Origin: Ideonella dechloratans
GTDB taxonomy: Bacteria; Pseudomonadota; Gammaproteobacteria; Burkholderiales; Burkholderiaceae_C
Assembly (NCBI RefSeq): GCF_021049305.1
Contig: NZ_CP088081.1
Span: 992,001-1,056,000, forward strand
Length of the DNA stretch: 64,000 nucleotides
Direction of reading: 5' to 3'
The notes under the pieces are model-generated. The model ran no database searches and was not told where the DNA came from. It was given only the letters and a program-made list of their open reading frames with translations. How positions within the stretch are numbered: the first letter of the stretch is position 1; each line of letters opens with the position of its first letter. Both the position numbers and the translations under genes were made by a program. This document shows, in pieces, positions 28,002 to 37,474 of the stretch.

Positions 28002-31000
28002 ATGCGATCCCGTTTCTTCATCGACCGGCCCATCTTCGCGTGGGTCATCGCGCTGTTCATCGTCGTGATCGGGGCGGCGGCCATCACCCGGCTGCCCGTG
28101 GCCCAGTACCCGACGGTGGCGCCGCCTTCCATCGTCATCTCCACGGCCTACCCCGGCGCCTCCGCCCAGGTGCTGGAGGACAGCGTGCTGTCCGTCATCG
28201 AGCAGGAGCTCAACGGCGCGCCCGGCCTGATCTACATGGAGTCCAGCGCCGACGCCAACGGCTCGGGCACCATCACCGTCACCTTCGAGCCGGGCACCGA
28301 TGTCTCCATCGCCCAGATCGAGGTGCAGAACCGGTTGAGCCGGGCCACGCCACGGCTGCCCGCGGCCGTGACGCAGCAGGGGGTGCGCATCGACAAGGCG
28401 CGCTCGAACTTCCTGCTGTTCGTGATGATGACGTCCAAGAACCCGGCCTACGACCCCGTGGCCCTGGGTGACTATGCGGCGCGCAACATCCAGCCCGAGC
28501 TGCTGCGCATCCCCGGCGTGGGCCAGGCCCAGCTGTTCGGCACCGAGCGTTCAATGCGCATCTGGGTCGACCCGGCCAAGCTGGTGGGCTACGGCCTGTC
28601 CACGGCCGACGTCAATGCCGCCATCGCGGCGCAGAACCTGCAGGTTTCGGCCGGCAGCATCGGCGCGCTGCCCGCGGACAAGGGCCAGACGATCTACGCG
28701 ACGATCAACGTCAATGGCCAGCTGCACACGGTCGATGACTTCGGCAAGATCATCGTGCGGGCCAATACCGACGGTTCCACGGTGCGTCTGAAGGATGTGG
28801 CGCGCATCGAAGTCGGCGGCCAGGCCTACACCAGCTCCTCGCGCCTGAACGGCGTGACGGCCTCGGGCATCGGCATCCAACAGTCGCCGGGTGGCAACGC
28901 GCTGGCGACCGCCGAGGCCATCAAGCAGCGCATGGCCGAGCTGCAGAAGTACATGCCGGAAGGCGTGAGCTACGACATCCCCTACGACAGTTCCAAGTTC
29001 GTCAAGATCTCGATCGAAGAGGTCGTCAAGACGCTGATCGAAGCCATCGCGCTGGTGTTCATCGTGATGCTGGTGTTCCTGCAGAACATCCGCTACACGC
29101 TGATCCCGACCATCGTGGTGCCGGTGGCGCTGACGGGCACCTTCTCGGTGATGCTGGCGCTGGGCTTCTCGATCAACGTGCTGACGCTGTTCGGCATGGT
29201 GCTGGCCATCGGCATCCTGGTGGACGACGCCATCGTGGTGGTCGAGAACGTCGAGCGCATCATGGCCGAGGAAGGCCTGTCGCCGCACGATGCGACGATC
29301 AAGGCGATGGGTCAGATCACCGGCGCCATCATCGGCATCACCGTGGTGCTGGTGTCGGTGTTCCTGCCCATGGCCTTCTTCAGCGGCTCGGTGGGCAACA
29401 TCTACCGCCAGTTCTCGCTGTCCATGGCGGTGTCCATCCTGTTCTCGGCCTTCCTGGCCCTGACGCTGACGCCGGCCCTGTGCGCCACGCTGCTCAAGCC
29501 GGTGTCCGAGGATCACCATGAGAAGGGCGGCTTCTTCGGCTGGTTCAACCGCCGCTTCAAGCGCACGGCCAAGGGCTACGAGGGCCTGGTGGCGCGGGTG
29601 CTGCCACGCGCCGGCCGCTACCTGGTGATCTACGTCGCCATCGTCGGCGCGGTGGGCTTCCTCTACACCAAGCTGCCGACCTCCTTCCTGCCCAACGAGG
29701 ACCAGGGCTACCTGATCGTCAACATCCAGTTGCCGCCCGGGGCCTCGCAGACGCGCACCGCCTCGGTGGTGAGCCAGGTGGAGCAGTTCTTCCTGCACCA
29801 GCCCGAGGTGGACAAGGTGGTGGGCGTGCTGGGCTTCTCGTTCGCCGGCTCCGGCCAGAACGCGGCCCTGGCCTTCGTGCCGCTCAAGCCCTGGGAGGAG
29901 CGCAAGGGTCCCCAGCACTCGGCCCAGGCCCTGGCCGGCCGGGCCTTCGGGGCGCTGATGGGCATCCGCGATGCCTTCATCTTCCCGCTCAGCCCGCCGC
30001 CCATCCCCGAGCTGGGCACGGCCACCGGCTTCAGCTTCCGGCTGCAGGACCGTTCCGGCCAGGGCCATGAGGCCCTGCTGGCCGCGCGCAACCAGCTGCT
30101 GGGCATGGCCATGCAGAGCAAGGTGCTGGCCGGCGTGCGCCCGGACGGCCTGGAAGACGCGCCCCAGCTGCAGCTGGACATCGACCGCGAGCGTGCTGCG
30201 GCCCTGGGCGTGTCCTTCAACACCATTGGCTCGGTGCTGTCCACCGCGCTGGGCTCCACCTACGTGAACGACTTCCCCAATGCGGGCCGTCTGCAGCGGG
30301 TGGTGGTGCAGGCCGAGGCTTCCGCCCGCATGACGCCGGAGGACATCCTGCGGCTCTACGTGCCCAACAGCAAGGGTCAGCAGGTGCCGCTGTCGGCCTT
30401 CGCCTCGACCCGCTGGGTCAACGGCCCCATCCAGACCATCCGCTACAACGGCTACCCCGCGATGAAGATCGCCGGTGACGCCGCGCCGGGCTATTCCACC
30501 GGTGACGCGATGAACGAGATGGAGAAGCTGGCCAGCCAGCTGCCGCCGGGCTTCGGTTTCGAGTGGACCGGCCAGTCGCGTGAGGAAAAGCTCTCCGGCT
30601 CGCAGGCCATCTACCTGATGGCCTTCTCGATGCTGGCGGTCTTCCTGTGCCTGGCTGCGCTGTACGAGAGCTGGAGCATCCCGGTGGCCGTGCTGCTGGT
30701 GGTGCCGCTGGGCGTGCTGGGCTCGCTGTGCGGCGTCTGGCTGCGCGGCATGCCCAATGACGTGTACTTCAAGGTCGGCCTGATCACCATCATCGGCCTG
30801 TCCGCGAAGAACGCCATCCTGATCATCGAGTTCGCCAAGGACCTGCAGGCCGAGGGCAAGAGCCTGCTCAAGGCCACGCTGGAAGCCTGCCATCTGCGCT
30901 TCCGCCCGATCATCATGACCTCCTTCGCCTTCATCCTGGGCGTGCTGCCGCTGGCCATTTCCAGCGGTGCCGGCTCGGCCAGCCAGCGGGCGATCGGCAC

Positions 31001-31181
31001 GGGTGTGATGGGCGGCATGATCACGGCCACGGTGCTGGCCGTGTTCATGGTGCCGGTGTTCTACGTGGTGATCCGCCGGCTGTTCAAGGGCGGCCATGTC
31101 AGCGGCCACAACACGATGATCTCTTCGGAGAAGACTGAAAGCGCCGTGGGCGGCATGCTGCCCGGCGAGGAGGACCGCTGA
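28002..31181 (+). CDS. RND multidrug efflux transporter (AcrB/MexB/TtgB, HAE-1 family)
   Basis: 1059-residue inner-membrane proton-driven pump. It starts with SRFFIDRPIFAWVIAL, has two large periplasmic loops and twelve expected helices. The proton-relay residues are intact: the Asp pair in GILVDDAIVVVENVER and the Lys in GLSAKNAILIIEFAKDL. It is fused tightly to the next gene (TGATG). Substrates cannot be read from sequence; relatives export antibiotics, solvents and detergents. Confidence 0.97.
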   Translation: MRSRFFIDRPIFAWVIALFIVVIGAAAITRLPVAQYPTVAPPSIVISTAYPGASAQVLEDSVLSVIEQELNGAPGLIYMESSADANGSGTITVTFEPGTDVSIAQIEVQNRLSRATPRLPAAVTQQGVRIDKARSNFLLFVMMTSKNPAYDPVALGDYAARNIQPELLRIPGVGQAQLFGTERSMRIWVDPAKLVGYGLSTADVNAAIAAQNLQVSAGSIGALPADKGQTIYATINVNGQLHTVDDFGKIIVRANTDGSTVRLKDVARIEVGGQAYTSSSRLNGVTASGIGIQQSPGGNALATAEAIKQRMAELQKYMPEGVSYDIPYDSSKFVKISIEEVVKTLIEAIALVFIVMLVFLQNIRYTLIPTIVVPVALTGTFSVMLALGFSINVLTLFGMVLAIGILVDDAIVVVENVERIMAEEGLSPHDATIKAMGQITGAIIGITVVLVSVFLPMAFFSGSVGNIYRQFSLSMAVSILFSAFLALTLTPALCATLLKPVSEDHHEKGGFFGWFNRRFKRTAKGYEGLVARVLPRAGRYLVIYVAIVGAVGFLYTKLPTSFLPNEDQGYLIVNIQLPPGASQTRTASVVSQVEQFFLHQPEVDKVVGVLGFSFAGSGQNAALAFVPLKPWEERKGPQHSAQALAGRAFGALMGIRDAFIFPLSPPPIPELGTATGFSFRLQDRSGQGHEALLAARNQLLGMAMQSKVLAGVRPDGLEDAPQLQLDIDRERAAALGVSFNTIGSVLSTALGSTYVNDFPNAGRLQRVVVQAEASARMTPEDILRLYVPNSKGQQVPLSAFASTRWVNGPIQTIRYNGYPAMKIAGDAAPGYSTGDAMNEMEKLASQLPPGFGFEWTGQSREEKLSGSQAIYLMAFSMLAVFLCLAALYESWSIPVAVLLVVPLGVLGSLCGVWLRGMPNDVYFKVGLITIIGLSAKNAILIIEFAKDLQAEGKSLLKATLEACHLRFRPIIMTSFAFILGVLPLAISSGAGSASQRAIGTGVMGGMITATVLAVFMVPVFYVVIRRLFKGGHVSGHNTMISSEKTESAVGGMLPGEEDR

Positions 31182-32617
31182 TGATCCGGCGTCTGACGAT
31201 GACCCTGACCCCGCTGGCCCTGAGCCTGGGCCTGGCGGGCTGCCTGAACCTGGCGCCGGACTACCAGCGCCCGGCGCTGCCGGTGCCGGCCACGCTGCCG
31301 GCGGCCCCGGCGGCCCCGTCGTCCGCGCCGGCCGCCCTGCCGGGCTGGCGCGAGCTGGTGCGCGACGAACGCTTGCGCCAGGTGGTCAACCGCGCGCTGA
31401 CCCAGAACCGGGACCTGCGGGTGGCGGTGCTGAACGTGGAGCGCAGCCGGGCCCAGCTGCGCATCACCGATGCGGACCGCTGGCCGGCCCTGAGCGTGGG
31501 CCTGACCGGCCAGCGCGCGCCCAACAGCGGCGGCAAGGAGGCCAACACTTTCACCGGCGGGCTGCAGCTGGCTTCCTATGAGCTGGACCTGTTCGGCCGG
31601 CTGCGCAACAACAGCGATGCCGCCAGCGCCACCCTGCTCGGCAACGTGGCAGCGGCCCGTTCGGCCCGGCTGTCGCTGGTGACGGCCACCGCCACCGCCT
31701 GGCTGACCCTGGCGGCCGACGAGGAGCAGCTGCGTCTGGCCCAGCGCACGCTGGCCACGCGGGACGAAACCCTGCGGCTGGTCCGTTTGCAGGCCGACGT
31801 GGGGGCGGCTTCCGAGCTGGACCTGCGCGGCGTGCAGACCCTGTCGGCCCAGGCCCGCGCCACGGTGGCCCAGCTGCAGCGTCAGCGCGACGCCGACCTG
31901 AACGCCCTGAACCTGCTGGTGGGCGAGGCCCTGCCGCCCGAGCTGCTGCCCGGCGCGATGGCGGCCACCGACGCGCACTGGCTGGCCGATGTGCCCGCCT
32001 TTGCGTCCTCCGATCTGCTGCTGGGCCGTCCGGATCTGATGCAGGCCGAGCAGAGCCTGGTGGCGGCCAACGCCAACATCGGTGCCGCGCGCGCCGCGCT
32101 GTTCCCGGCCATCACCCTCAGCGGCAGCTACGGCGTGGTCAGCGACAGCCTGTCCGGCCTGATCCACGACGGGGTGACGGCCTCGACGATCAGCGGCTCG
32201 GTGCTGCTGAGCATCTTCGACGCGGGCCGCCGTCAGGCCAACGTCAAGGTGGCCGAGGTCAACCGCGACATCGCAGTGGCCCAGTACGAGAAGGCGGTGC
32301 AGACCGCCTTCAGCGAGGCGGCCACCGCGCTGCAGGGCCAGGCCCAGTGGCGCACCCAGGTGCAGGCCCAGAGCGGCTTGCTGGAGGCCGAGCGCGAGCG
32401 CTACCGCCTGACCAAGCTGAAGTACGACGTGGGTGCGGCCAGCCAGCTGGACTACCTGGACATCGAGCGTTCGCTCGCCAGTGCCGAGCAGGCCCTGGTC
32501 CAGGTGCGCCTGGGCGAACTGCTCAACCGCCTGAGCCTGTACAAGGCCCTGGGCGGCGAGGAGCGGGGTGCCCCGCTGAGCGCGGAAGCCCCGGCCAGTT
32601 CGGCCGAGCCGTCCTGA
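31181..32617 (+). CDS. RND efflux outer-membrane lipoprotein (OprM/TtgC family)
   Basis: 478 residues. The signal peptide ends in the lipobox LGLAGC (Cys about residue 21). Two repeats of the outer-membrane efflux protein fold are visible, each with long alpha-helical stretches (LNVERSRAQLRITDADRWPALS; LVAANANIGAARAALFPAI). It forms the TolC-like channel for the adaptor and pump upstream. Its ATG overlaps the pump stop, and a terminator follows 30 bases after its stop. Confidence 0.95.
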   Translation: MIRRLTMTLTPLALSLGLAGCLNLAPDYQRPALPVPATLPAAPAAPSSAPAALPGWRELVRDERLRQVVNRALTQNRDLRVAVLNVERSRAQLRITDADRWPALSVGLTGQRAPNSGGKEANTFTGGLQLASYELDLFGRLRNNSDAASATLLGNVAAARSARLSLVTATATAWLTLAADEEQLRLAQRTLATRDETLRLVRLQADVGAASELDLRGVQTLSAQARATVAQLQRQRDADLNALNLLVGEALPPELLPGAMAATDAHWLADVPAFASSDLLLGRPDLMQAEQSLVAANANIGAARAALFPAITLSGSYGVVSDSLSGLIHDGVTASTISGSVLLSIFDAGRRQANVKVAEVNRDIAVAQYEKAVQTAFSEAATALQGQAQWRTQVQAQSGLLEAERERYRLTKLKYDVGAASQLDYLDIERSLASAEQALVQVRLGELLNRLSLYKALGGEERGAPLSAEAPASSAEPS

Positions 32618-32647
32618 GCCTGCGCTGAACCGACCCGACCTTGCCGG

Positions 32648-32682
32648 CCCGGCCACGGAGTGCTCCGTGGCCGGGCTTTTTT
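32648..32682 (+). terminator. Rho-independent terminator of the RND operon
   Basis: A perfect 12-base stem, CCCGGCCACGGA with TCCGTGGCCGGG, a 4-base loop and a run of six T. Confidence 0.93.
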
Positions 32683-32714
32683 CCATGTGCCGACGCATCG
32701 TCTTCAGGAAACAC

Positions 32715-32750
32715 TTGACATTTATTCTGTAATTGGCGAAATTGCGAATA
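32715..32750 (+). promoter_or_regulatory. Promoter and possible operator of the ArsR-family gene
   Basis: A consensus -35 TTGACA lies at 32715-32720 in an AT-rich island. Downstream, ATTC-TGT-AATT and AATT-GC-GAAT form an imperfect palindrome ending at the ATG, the position expected for autorepression by an ArsR-type protein. The -10 is not clear. Confidence 0.4.
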
Positions 32751-33064
32751 TGGACAAGATCTTCAAAGCCCTGAGCGATCCGACGCGGCGGCGCATCCTG
32801 CAGCTGCTGCGCGAGCGCGACATGACCGCCGGCGAGTTGGCGGACCGCTTCACCCTGGGCAAGTCCACCTTGTCCGCCCATTTCCAGGTGCTGCGTGATG
32901 CCGAGCTGGTGACCTCCACCAAGTCCGGCACCAGCATCACCTACCGGCTCAACCTGTCGGTGCTGGAAGAAGCGTTGCTGGGCTTTGCCGACCTGTTCGG
33001 CCTGGCCCGCCCGCGCGGCGGGGCGGCGCCCTCGGGCGAGGGTGGTGAGGCGTCCCATGGCTGA
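32750..33064 (+). CDS. ArsR/SdpR-like winged-helix repressor
   Basis: 104 residues. MDKIFKALSDPTRRRILQLL opens a winged-helix domain with recognition helix LGKSTLSAHFQVLRDAELV, as in SdpR-type autorepressors. It lacks the CxC metal site of arsenic or cadmium sensors, so it is unlikely to be a metal sensor. The ATG at 32750 gives the standard family N-terminus. It overlaps the SdpI-like gene by 8 bases. In Bacillus, SdpI recruits SdpR to the membrane when toxin is present; the same logic here is inferred. Confidence 0.88.
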   Translation: MDKIFKALSDPTRRRILQLLRERDMTAGELADRFTLGKSTLSAHFQVLRDAELVTSTKSGTSITYRLNLSVLEEALLGFADLFGLARPRGGAAPSGEGGEASHG

Positions 33065-33728
33065 GACGCTGGCCCGCCACGCCCAGCAGGGGCTGCTGCT
33101 GGCCAACGCGGCCGTGGGCGCCTGGGCCTGGGCCCGGCTGCCGGCCGACGCGCAGGTGCCCATCCACTTCGGGCCGGACGGCCAGGCGGATGGGTGGGCG
33201 GCGCCGCTGCCCGGCCTGCTGTGGCTGCCCGCGCTGGCGCTGCTGCTCCATGGCTTGCGCCGGATCCTGCCGCAGCTCGATCCGCGCGGCGACCACCTGC
33301 GGCAGTCCGCGCCGGCGCTGGATGCGATCTGGCTCACCCTGCTGGGCTTCCTGGCGGGGCTGCAGGTCTTCGTCGTGTTGCAGACCCTGGGGTGGATCGG
33401 GCCGCTGCCGCAATGGCCGGTCTGGGCTCTGGCCGCTCTGTTGGCCGGCATCGGCAATGTGCTGGGCAAGCTGCGCTCCAACTTCTTCGTCGGCATCCGC
33501 ACACCCTGGACGCTCAGCAGCGAGCGGGTGTGGGACCGGACGCACCGCTGGGCGGGTCGCGTCTTCGTGGCAGGGGCGGCGCTGCTGGCCGCCCTGGCCT
33601 GGGCCATGCCCCGCTCACCCGCCCTGCTTCCCCTGACGGTGGCCGTGCTGGTGCTGATCAGCCTGGCGCCGGTGCTGCAGTCCTGGCGGCTGTGGCGTGC
33701 CGCACAGGCCGGTTCGGCGGATCAGTAG
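33057..33728 (+). CDS. SdpI-like polytopic membrane protein (DUF1648/SdpI)
   Basis: 223 residues with about six hydrophobic helices. The N-terminal DUF1648-type motif is visible as [20 protein letters not shown], and the SdpI-type segment is [38 protein letters not shown]. In Bacillus SdpI gives immunity to the SDP cannibalism peptide. Function here is unknown. It is coupled to the SdpR-like gene, and its 3' end overlaps the convergent ruvC by 7 bases. Confidence 0.87.
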   Translation: MAETLARHAQQGLLLANAAVGAWAWARLPADAQVPIHFGPDGQADGWAAPLPGLLWLPALALLLHGLRRILPQLDPRGDHLRQSAPALDAIWLTLLGFLAGLQVFVVLQTLGWIGPLPQWPVWALAALLAGIGNVLGKLRSNFFVGIRTPWTLSSERVWDRTHRWAGRVFVAGAALLAALAWAMPRSPALLPLTVAVLVLISLAPVLQSWRLWRAAQAGSADQ

Positions 33729-34276
33729 GTCCGCCCGCCCTTGAACTGGGCGTGGGTGCGGCGGTTCAGGGTGGTGGCCTGGGCCATGGCGGCGAAGGAG
33801 CCGCCGGCGTGCACATGGGTGATGGCCAGCCCCAGCGCGTCGGCCGCGTCCTTGCTGGGCAGGCCGGGCAGGTTCAGCAGGCGCTTGACCATCTCCTGGA
33901 TCTGGTCCTTGCGCGCATGGCCGTGGCCCACCACCGACTTCTTCATCTGCAGCGCGGTGTACTCGTTGACCGGCAGGCCGCAGGTGGCCAGCGCGGTGAT
34001 GGCCGCGCCCCGGGCCTGGCCCAGCAGCAGCGTGCTCTGCGGGTTCACGTTGACGAAGACGATCTCGCAGGAGGCCTGGTCGGGTTCGTAGCGCCGCACC
34101 ACCTCCTGCACGCCCTCGAAGATCATCTTCAGCCGGCCCGGCAGATCGCCCAGCGCGATGCCGCTGGTGGTGCGGATGGTGCCGCTGGCCACGTACTGCA
34201 GCTGGCTGCCGTCCTTCTGGACGACGCCGAAGCCGGTGCACTGCAGGCCAGGGTCAATGCCGATCACGCGGGTCAT
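33722..34276 (-). CDS. ruvC: Holliday junction resolvase RuvC
   Basis: 184-residue endonuclease cutting Holliday junctions. The four acidic active-site residues are visible: Asp in IGIDPG, Glu in SCEIVFVN, and two Asp in [11 protein letters not shown]. The start at 34276 gives MTRVIGID, the family norm, and sits 7 bases after a -10-like TAACAT; the alternative start at 34285 would fall inside that box. ruvA and ruvB do not follow; the next gene is convergent. Confidence 0.96.
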   Translation of the reverse strand: MTRVIGIDPGLQCTGFGVVQKDGSQLQYVASGTIRTTSGIALGDLPGRLKMIFEGVQEVVRRYEPDQASCEIVFVNVNPQSTLLLGQARGAAITALATCGLPVNEYTALQMKKSVVGHGHARKDQIQEMVKRLLNLPGLPSKDAADALGLAITHVHAGGSFAAMAQATTLNRRTHAQFKGGRTY

Positions 34277-34283
34277 GGCGGGC

Positions 34284-34289
34284 ATGTTA
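34284..34289 (-). promoter_or_regulatory. -10 box (TAACAT) directly before ruvC
   Basis: TAACAT on the minus strand ends 7 bases before the ruvC ATG, with no ribosome site between. Together with the purH terminator just upstream, it suggests an independent, leaderless ruvC transcript. Confidence 0.4.
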
Positions 34290-34320
34290 ATCGCTGGGTG
34301 ACGGTGGGCCGGCGGGCATG

Positions 34321-34346
34321 AAAAAGCCCGGCGCGGGGCCGGGCTT
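34321..34346 (-). terminator. Rho-independent terminator after purH
   Basis: On the minus strand, AAGCCCGG pairs with CCGGGCTT around a short loop and continues into a T-run. It lies about 40 bases beyond the purH stop and upstream of ruvC. Confidence 0.85.
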
Positions 34347-34382
34347 GCGGGGCCGCGGGCGACATGCGCCCCGGGCGGCAGA

Positions 34383-35969
34383 TCAATGGCGGAAGTGACG
34401 GGTGCCGGTCAGCACCATCGCGATGCCGCGCTCGTCGGCTGCGGCGATGACTTCCTCGTCGCGCATCGAGCCACCCGGATGGATGACGCAGGTCGCGCCC
34501 GCATCCACCACCACGTCCAGGCCGTCGCGGAACGGGAAGAAGGCGTCGCTGGCCACCGCCGTGCCCGACAGGCTCAGGCCGGCGGCCTGGGCCTTGATGC
34601 TGGCGATGCGGGCCGAATCCAGGCGGCTCATCTGGCCGGCGCCGACACCGAAGGTCATGCCGTCCTTGCAGAACACGATGGCGTTGGACTTGACGAAGCG
34701 CGCCACGGTCCAGGCGAACTTCAGGTCCTCCATCTGCTGGGCGGTGGGCTGCACCTTCGTGACCACCTTCAGCTCACCGACCACGTCGATGTTGTCGGCC
34801 GACTGCAGCAGCATGCCGCCACCCACGCGCTTCATGTCCAGCGCGTTGACGGCACGGCTCACCGGCACTTCGAGCAGGCGCACATTGATCTTGCTGGCGT
34901 AGGCCGCGCGGGCGGCCGGCGTGATGACCGGGGCGATCGCCACTTCGACGAAGTGCTTGTTCGCATTGATCTTCTCGACCACGTCGGCGTCCAGCGGACG
35001 GTTGAAGGCGATGATGCCGCCGAAGGCGCTGGTCGGGTCGGTCTTCAGGGCCTTCTCATAGGCTTCCAGCAGCGTGGCGCCCACGGCCACGCCGCAGGGG
35101 TTGGCATGCTTGACGATCACGCAGGCCGGCACGTCGAAGGCCTTGACGCATTCCCAGGCGGCGTCGGCATCGGCGATGTTGTTGAAGGACAGTTCCTTGC
35201 CCTGGATCTGGGTCCAGCCGGCCAGCAGGCCCTCGGCCACCTGGGCTTCCTTGTAGAAGGCGGCCGACTGGTGCGGGTTCTCGCCGTAACGCATGCCCTG
35301 CACCTTGTGCAGCTGCAGGTTGAAGACGGCAGGGTATTCCTCGCGCTTGGGGACCTCGGCGGTCTTCTCTTCGGAGCCGGCTTCCAGCGAGGTCAGGTAG
35401 TTGCTGATCATGCCGTCGTAGGCGGCGGTGTGCGAGAACACCTTCTTGGCCAGCATGAACTTGGTCTTGCGGGTCAGGGCCGTGCCCTGGGAGTCGGTCA
35501 GCTCGGCCAGCACCTGCGGGTAGTCGGTCGGGTCGATCACCACGCCCACGTCCTGCCAGTTCTTGGCCGCGGCGCGCAGCATGGCCGGGCCGCCGATGTC
35601 GATGTTCTCGATCGCGTCTTCAAGCGTGCAATCGGCCTTGGCGGTGGCCTTGGCGAAGGGGTAGAGGTTGATGATCAGCAGGTCGATCGTGCCGATGCCG
35701 TGCTCCTTGAGCGCGGCCATGTGCTCGGGCACATCGCGGCGAGCCAGCAGGCCGCCGTGCACGCGCGGGTGCAGGGTCTTGACGCGGCCGTCGAGCATCT
35801 CCGGGAAGCCGGTGATCTCGCTGACCTCGGTGACCGGCAGGCCGGCCTGGGCCAGCAGCTTGGCGGTGCCGCCGGTGGACAGCAGGCGGATGCCGTGGCC
35901 GTGCAGGGCCTGGGCGAATTCGACGATGCCGGTCTTGTCGGAGACCGAGAGCAGGGCGGTGAGGGCCAT
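34383..35969 (-). CDS. purH: Bifunctional AICAR transformylase / IMP cyclohydrolase PurH
   Basis: 528 residues, full length. The N-terminal MGS-like cyclohydrolase domain ([27 protein letters not shown]) is followed by the transformylase domain with [11 protein letters not shown] and the C-terminal [30 protein letters not shown] signature. It performs the last two steps of IMP synthesis. It lies 56 bases after fis in the same direction and ends in a terminator. Confidence 0.97.
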   Translation of the reverse strand: MALTALLSVSDKTGIVEFAQALHGHGIRLLSTGGTAKLLAQAGLPVTEVSEITGFPEMLDGRVKTLHPRVHGGLLARRDVPEHMAALKEHGIGTIDLLIINLYPFAKATAKADCTLEDAIENIDIGGPAMLRAAAKNWQDVGVVIDPTDYPQVLAELTDSQGTALTRKTKFMLAKKVFSHTAAYDGMISNYLTSLEAGSEEKTAEVPKREEYPAVFNLQLHKVQGMRYGENPHQSAAFYKEAQVAEGLLAGWTQIQGKELSFNNIADADAAWECVKAFDVPACVIVKHANPCGVAVGATLLEAYEKALKTDPTSAFGGIIAFNRPLDADVVEKINANKHFVEVAIAPVITPAARAAYASKINVRLLEVPVSRAVNALDMKRVGGGMLLQSADNIDVVGELKVVTKVQPTAQQMEDLKFAWTVARFVKSNAIVFCKDGMTFGVGAGQMSRLDSARIASIKAQAAGLSLSGTAVASDAFFPFRDGLDVVVDAGATCVIHPGGSMRDEEVIAAADERGIAMVLTGTRHFRH

Positions 35970-36025
35970 GGTGGTGTGCGGTGGGATGGAAGAAAAGGGG
36001 GAGGGCGGGGCGGCGGGTCAGCGGC

Positions 36026-36265
36026 TCACTTGATCAGCTTGTGCTCGACCAGCTTGCGGCGCAAGGTGTTGCGGTTGATGCCCAGCCACTCGGCAGCCTT
36101 GCTCTGGTTGCCGTCGGCCTGTTGCATCACGACTTCCAGCAGCGGCTTCTCGACCGTGCGGATGACCATGTCGTGCAGCGAATGCGGCTCTGCGCCGCGC
36201 AGGTCCTTGAAGTACTGGTCCAGCGTCTCGCGGACGCAGGCATCGATGTCGTTGTTCTTGCTCAT
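36026..36265 (-). CDS. fis: Nucleoid-associated DNA-binding protein Fis
   Basis: 79-residue Fis protein. The C-terminal helix-turn-helix is well conserved (GNQSKAAEWLGINRNTLRRKL). Fis bends DNA and modulates rRNA, recombination and growth-phase transcription. It follows dusB by 50 bases, the classic dusB-fis pairing. The protein is shorter than the 98-residue E. coli form because the N-terminal arm is reduced, which is usual in betaproteobacteria. Confidence 0.96.
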   Translation of the reverse strand: MSKNNDIDACVRETLDQYFKDLRGAEPHSLHDMVIRTVEKPLLEVVMQQADGNQSKAAEWLGINRNTLRRKLVEHKLIK

Positions 36266-36315
36266 GGGTCAGGCAATGGGGCGGCCTCCAGGCCGGCGGT
36301 GGCAACCGCGCGGCG

Positions 36316-37356
36316 TCAGGCTTGTTGTGCAAGCGCGTCCTGGTTGGCAGCCGGTGGGGTCGAGGGCAGCAGCCGGTGGGTGTCGGCCAGGGCCTCGAAG
36401 AAGGTGGTGACCGCGCGCAGCTGTGCCTCGCAGTCGTCCAGGGTGTTCATGGCGGCGCGGAAGGCCTCGCCGCCGGGCAGGGCGCGCACCGCCCAGCCGA
36501 TGTGCTTGCGCGCGCTGCGCACGCCCGCGTCCTCGCCGTAGAGCGTGTAGTGGTCGCGCAGATGCTCGGTCAGCCAGGCCTGCACCTCGCGCGTCTCGGG
36601 CGGGGGCAGGTGGGTGCCGGTGGCCAGGAAGTGGGCGATCTCGCGGAAGATCCAGGGCCGGCCCTGGGCCGCGCGGCCGATCATCAGGGCATCGGCGCCC
36701 GTGGCCTGCAGCACCGCCAGCGCCTTTTCGGGCGAATCGATGTCGCCGTTGGCCACCACCGGGATGCCCAGCGCGGCCTTCACCGCGGCCACAGTCTCGT
36801 ACTCGGCCTGGCCCTTGTAGCCCTGCTCGCGGGTGCGGCCATGCACCGTCACCATGGCCACGCCGGCGGCCTCGGCGGCGCGCGCCAGGGCCACGGCATT
36901 GCGCTCGGTGTCGCACCAGCCGGTGCGCATCTTCAGTGTCACGGGCACGCCGCGCGGGGCGCAGGCGGCCACCACGGCCTCGACGATGGCGATGGCGCCT
37001 GGCTCGTCGCGCATCAGGGCCGAGCCCGCCCATTTGTTGCAGACCTTCTTGGCCGGGCAGCCCATGTTGATGTCGATGATCTGGGCGCCGCGGTCGATGT
37101 TGTAGGCGGCGGCCTCGGCCATCATGCCCGGCTCGGTGCCGGCGATCTGCACCGCGATGGGGGCAGTCTCACCGGTGTGGTCGGCCCGGCGCGAGGTCTT
37201 GAGCGAATTCCACAGGTCCTTGCGCGAGGTGACCATCTCGCTGACCGCATAGCCTGCCCCCAGGCGCTTGCACAGCGTGCGAAACGGCCGGTCCGTCACC
37301 CCGGCCATCGGGGCAACGAACAGATGGTTCGGCAGCTCATGGGGGCCGATGCGCAT
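36316..37356 (-). CDS. dusB: tRNA-dihydrouridine synthase DusB
   Basis: 346-residue FMN-dependent enzyme reducing uridine in tRNA D-loops. It starts IGPHELPNHLFVAPMAGVTDRPFR; the catalytic Cys is in NMGCPAKKVCNKWAGSALM, and the FMN-site HGRTREQGYKG and VANGDIDSPE motifs are present. First gene of the dusB-fis-purH unit, preceded by a clear -10 TATAAT on the minus strand. Confidence 0.97.
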   Translation of the reverse strand: MRIGPHELPNHLFVAPMAGVTDRPFRTLCKRLGAGYAVSEMVTSRKDLWNSLKTSRRADHTGETAPIAVQIAGTEPGMMAEAAAYNIDRGAQIIDINMGCPAKKVCNKWAGSALMRDEPGAIAIVEAVVAACAPRGVPVTLKMRTGWCDTERNAVALARAAEAAGVAMVTVHGRTREQGYKGQAEYETVAAVKAALGIPVVANGDIDSPEKALAVLQATGADALMIGRAAQGRPWIFREIAHFLATGTHLPPPETREVQAWLTEHLRDHYTLYGEDAGVRSARKHIGWAVRALPGGEAFRAAMNTLDDCEAQLRAVTTFFEALADTHRLLPSTPPAANQDALAQQA

Positions 37357-37394
37357 GGGGGAGGGGGTGGGGAATTGCTTAAAAAGGAGGCAGG

Positions 37395-37400
37395 ATTATA
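37395..37400 (-). promoter_or_regulatory. -10 box (TATAAT) of dusB-fis
   Basis: A perfect TATAAT on the minus strand, 38 bases upstream of the dusB ATG, in an AT-rich pocket. No good -35 is visible at the right distance. Confidence 0.55.
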
Positions 37401-37462
37401 GACCTCGCCGCCCGGGTCGCCTGGCGGCCCGAGCCACCCGCGAACGGGGCGCGGCGGCGGGC

Positions 37463-37468
37463 CACAAT
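37463..37468 (+). promoter_or_regulatory. -10 box (CACAAT) directly before the YqaA-family gene
   Basis: CACAAT ends 6 bases before the ATG at 37475, with no ribosome-binding site between. Confidence 0.45.
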
Positions 37469-37474
37469 CGCGCC

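Noticed and set aside
28551..31109. A long minus-strand frame opposite the RND pump gene
   Set aside because: Composition dominated by His, Gln, Asp and Arg and no recognisable domain; explained by antisense of a high-GC gene.
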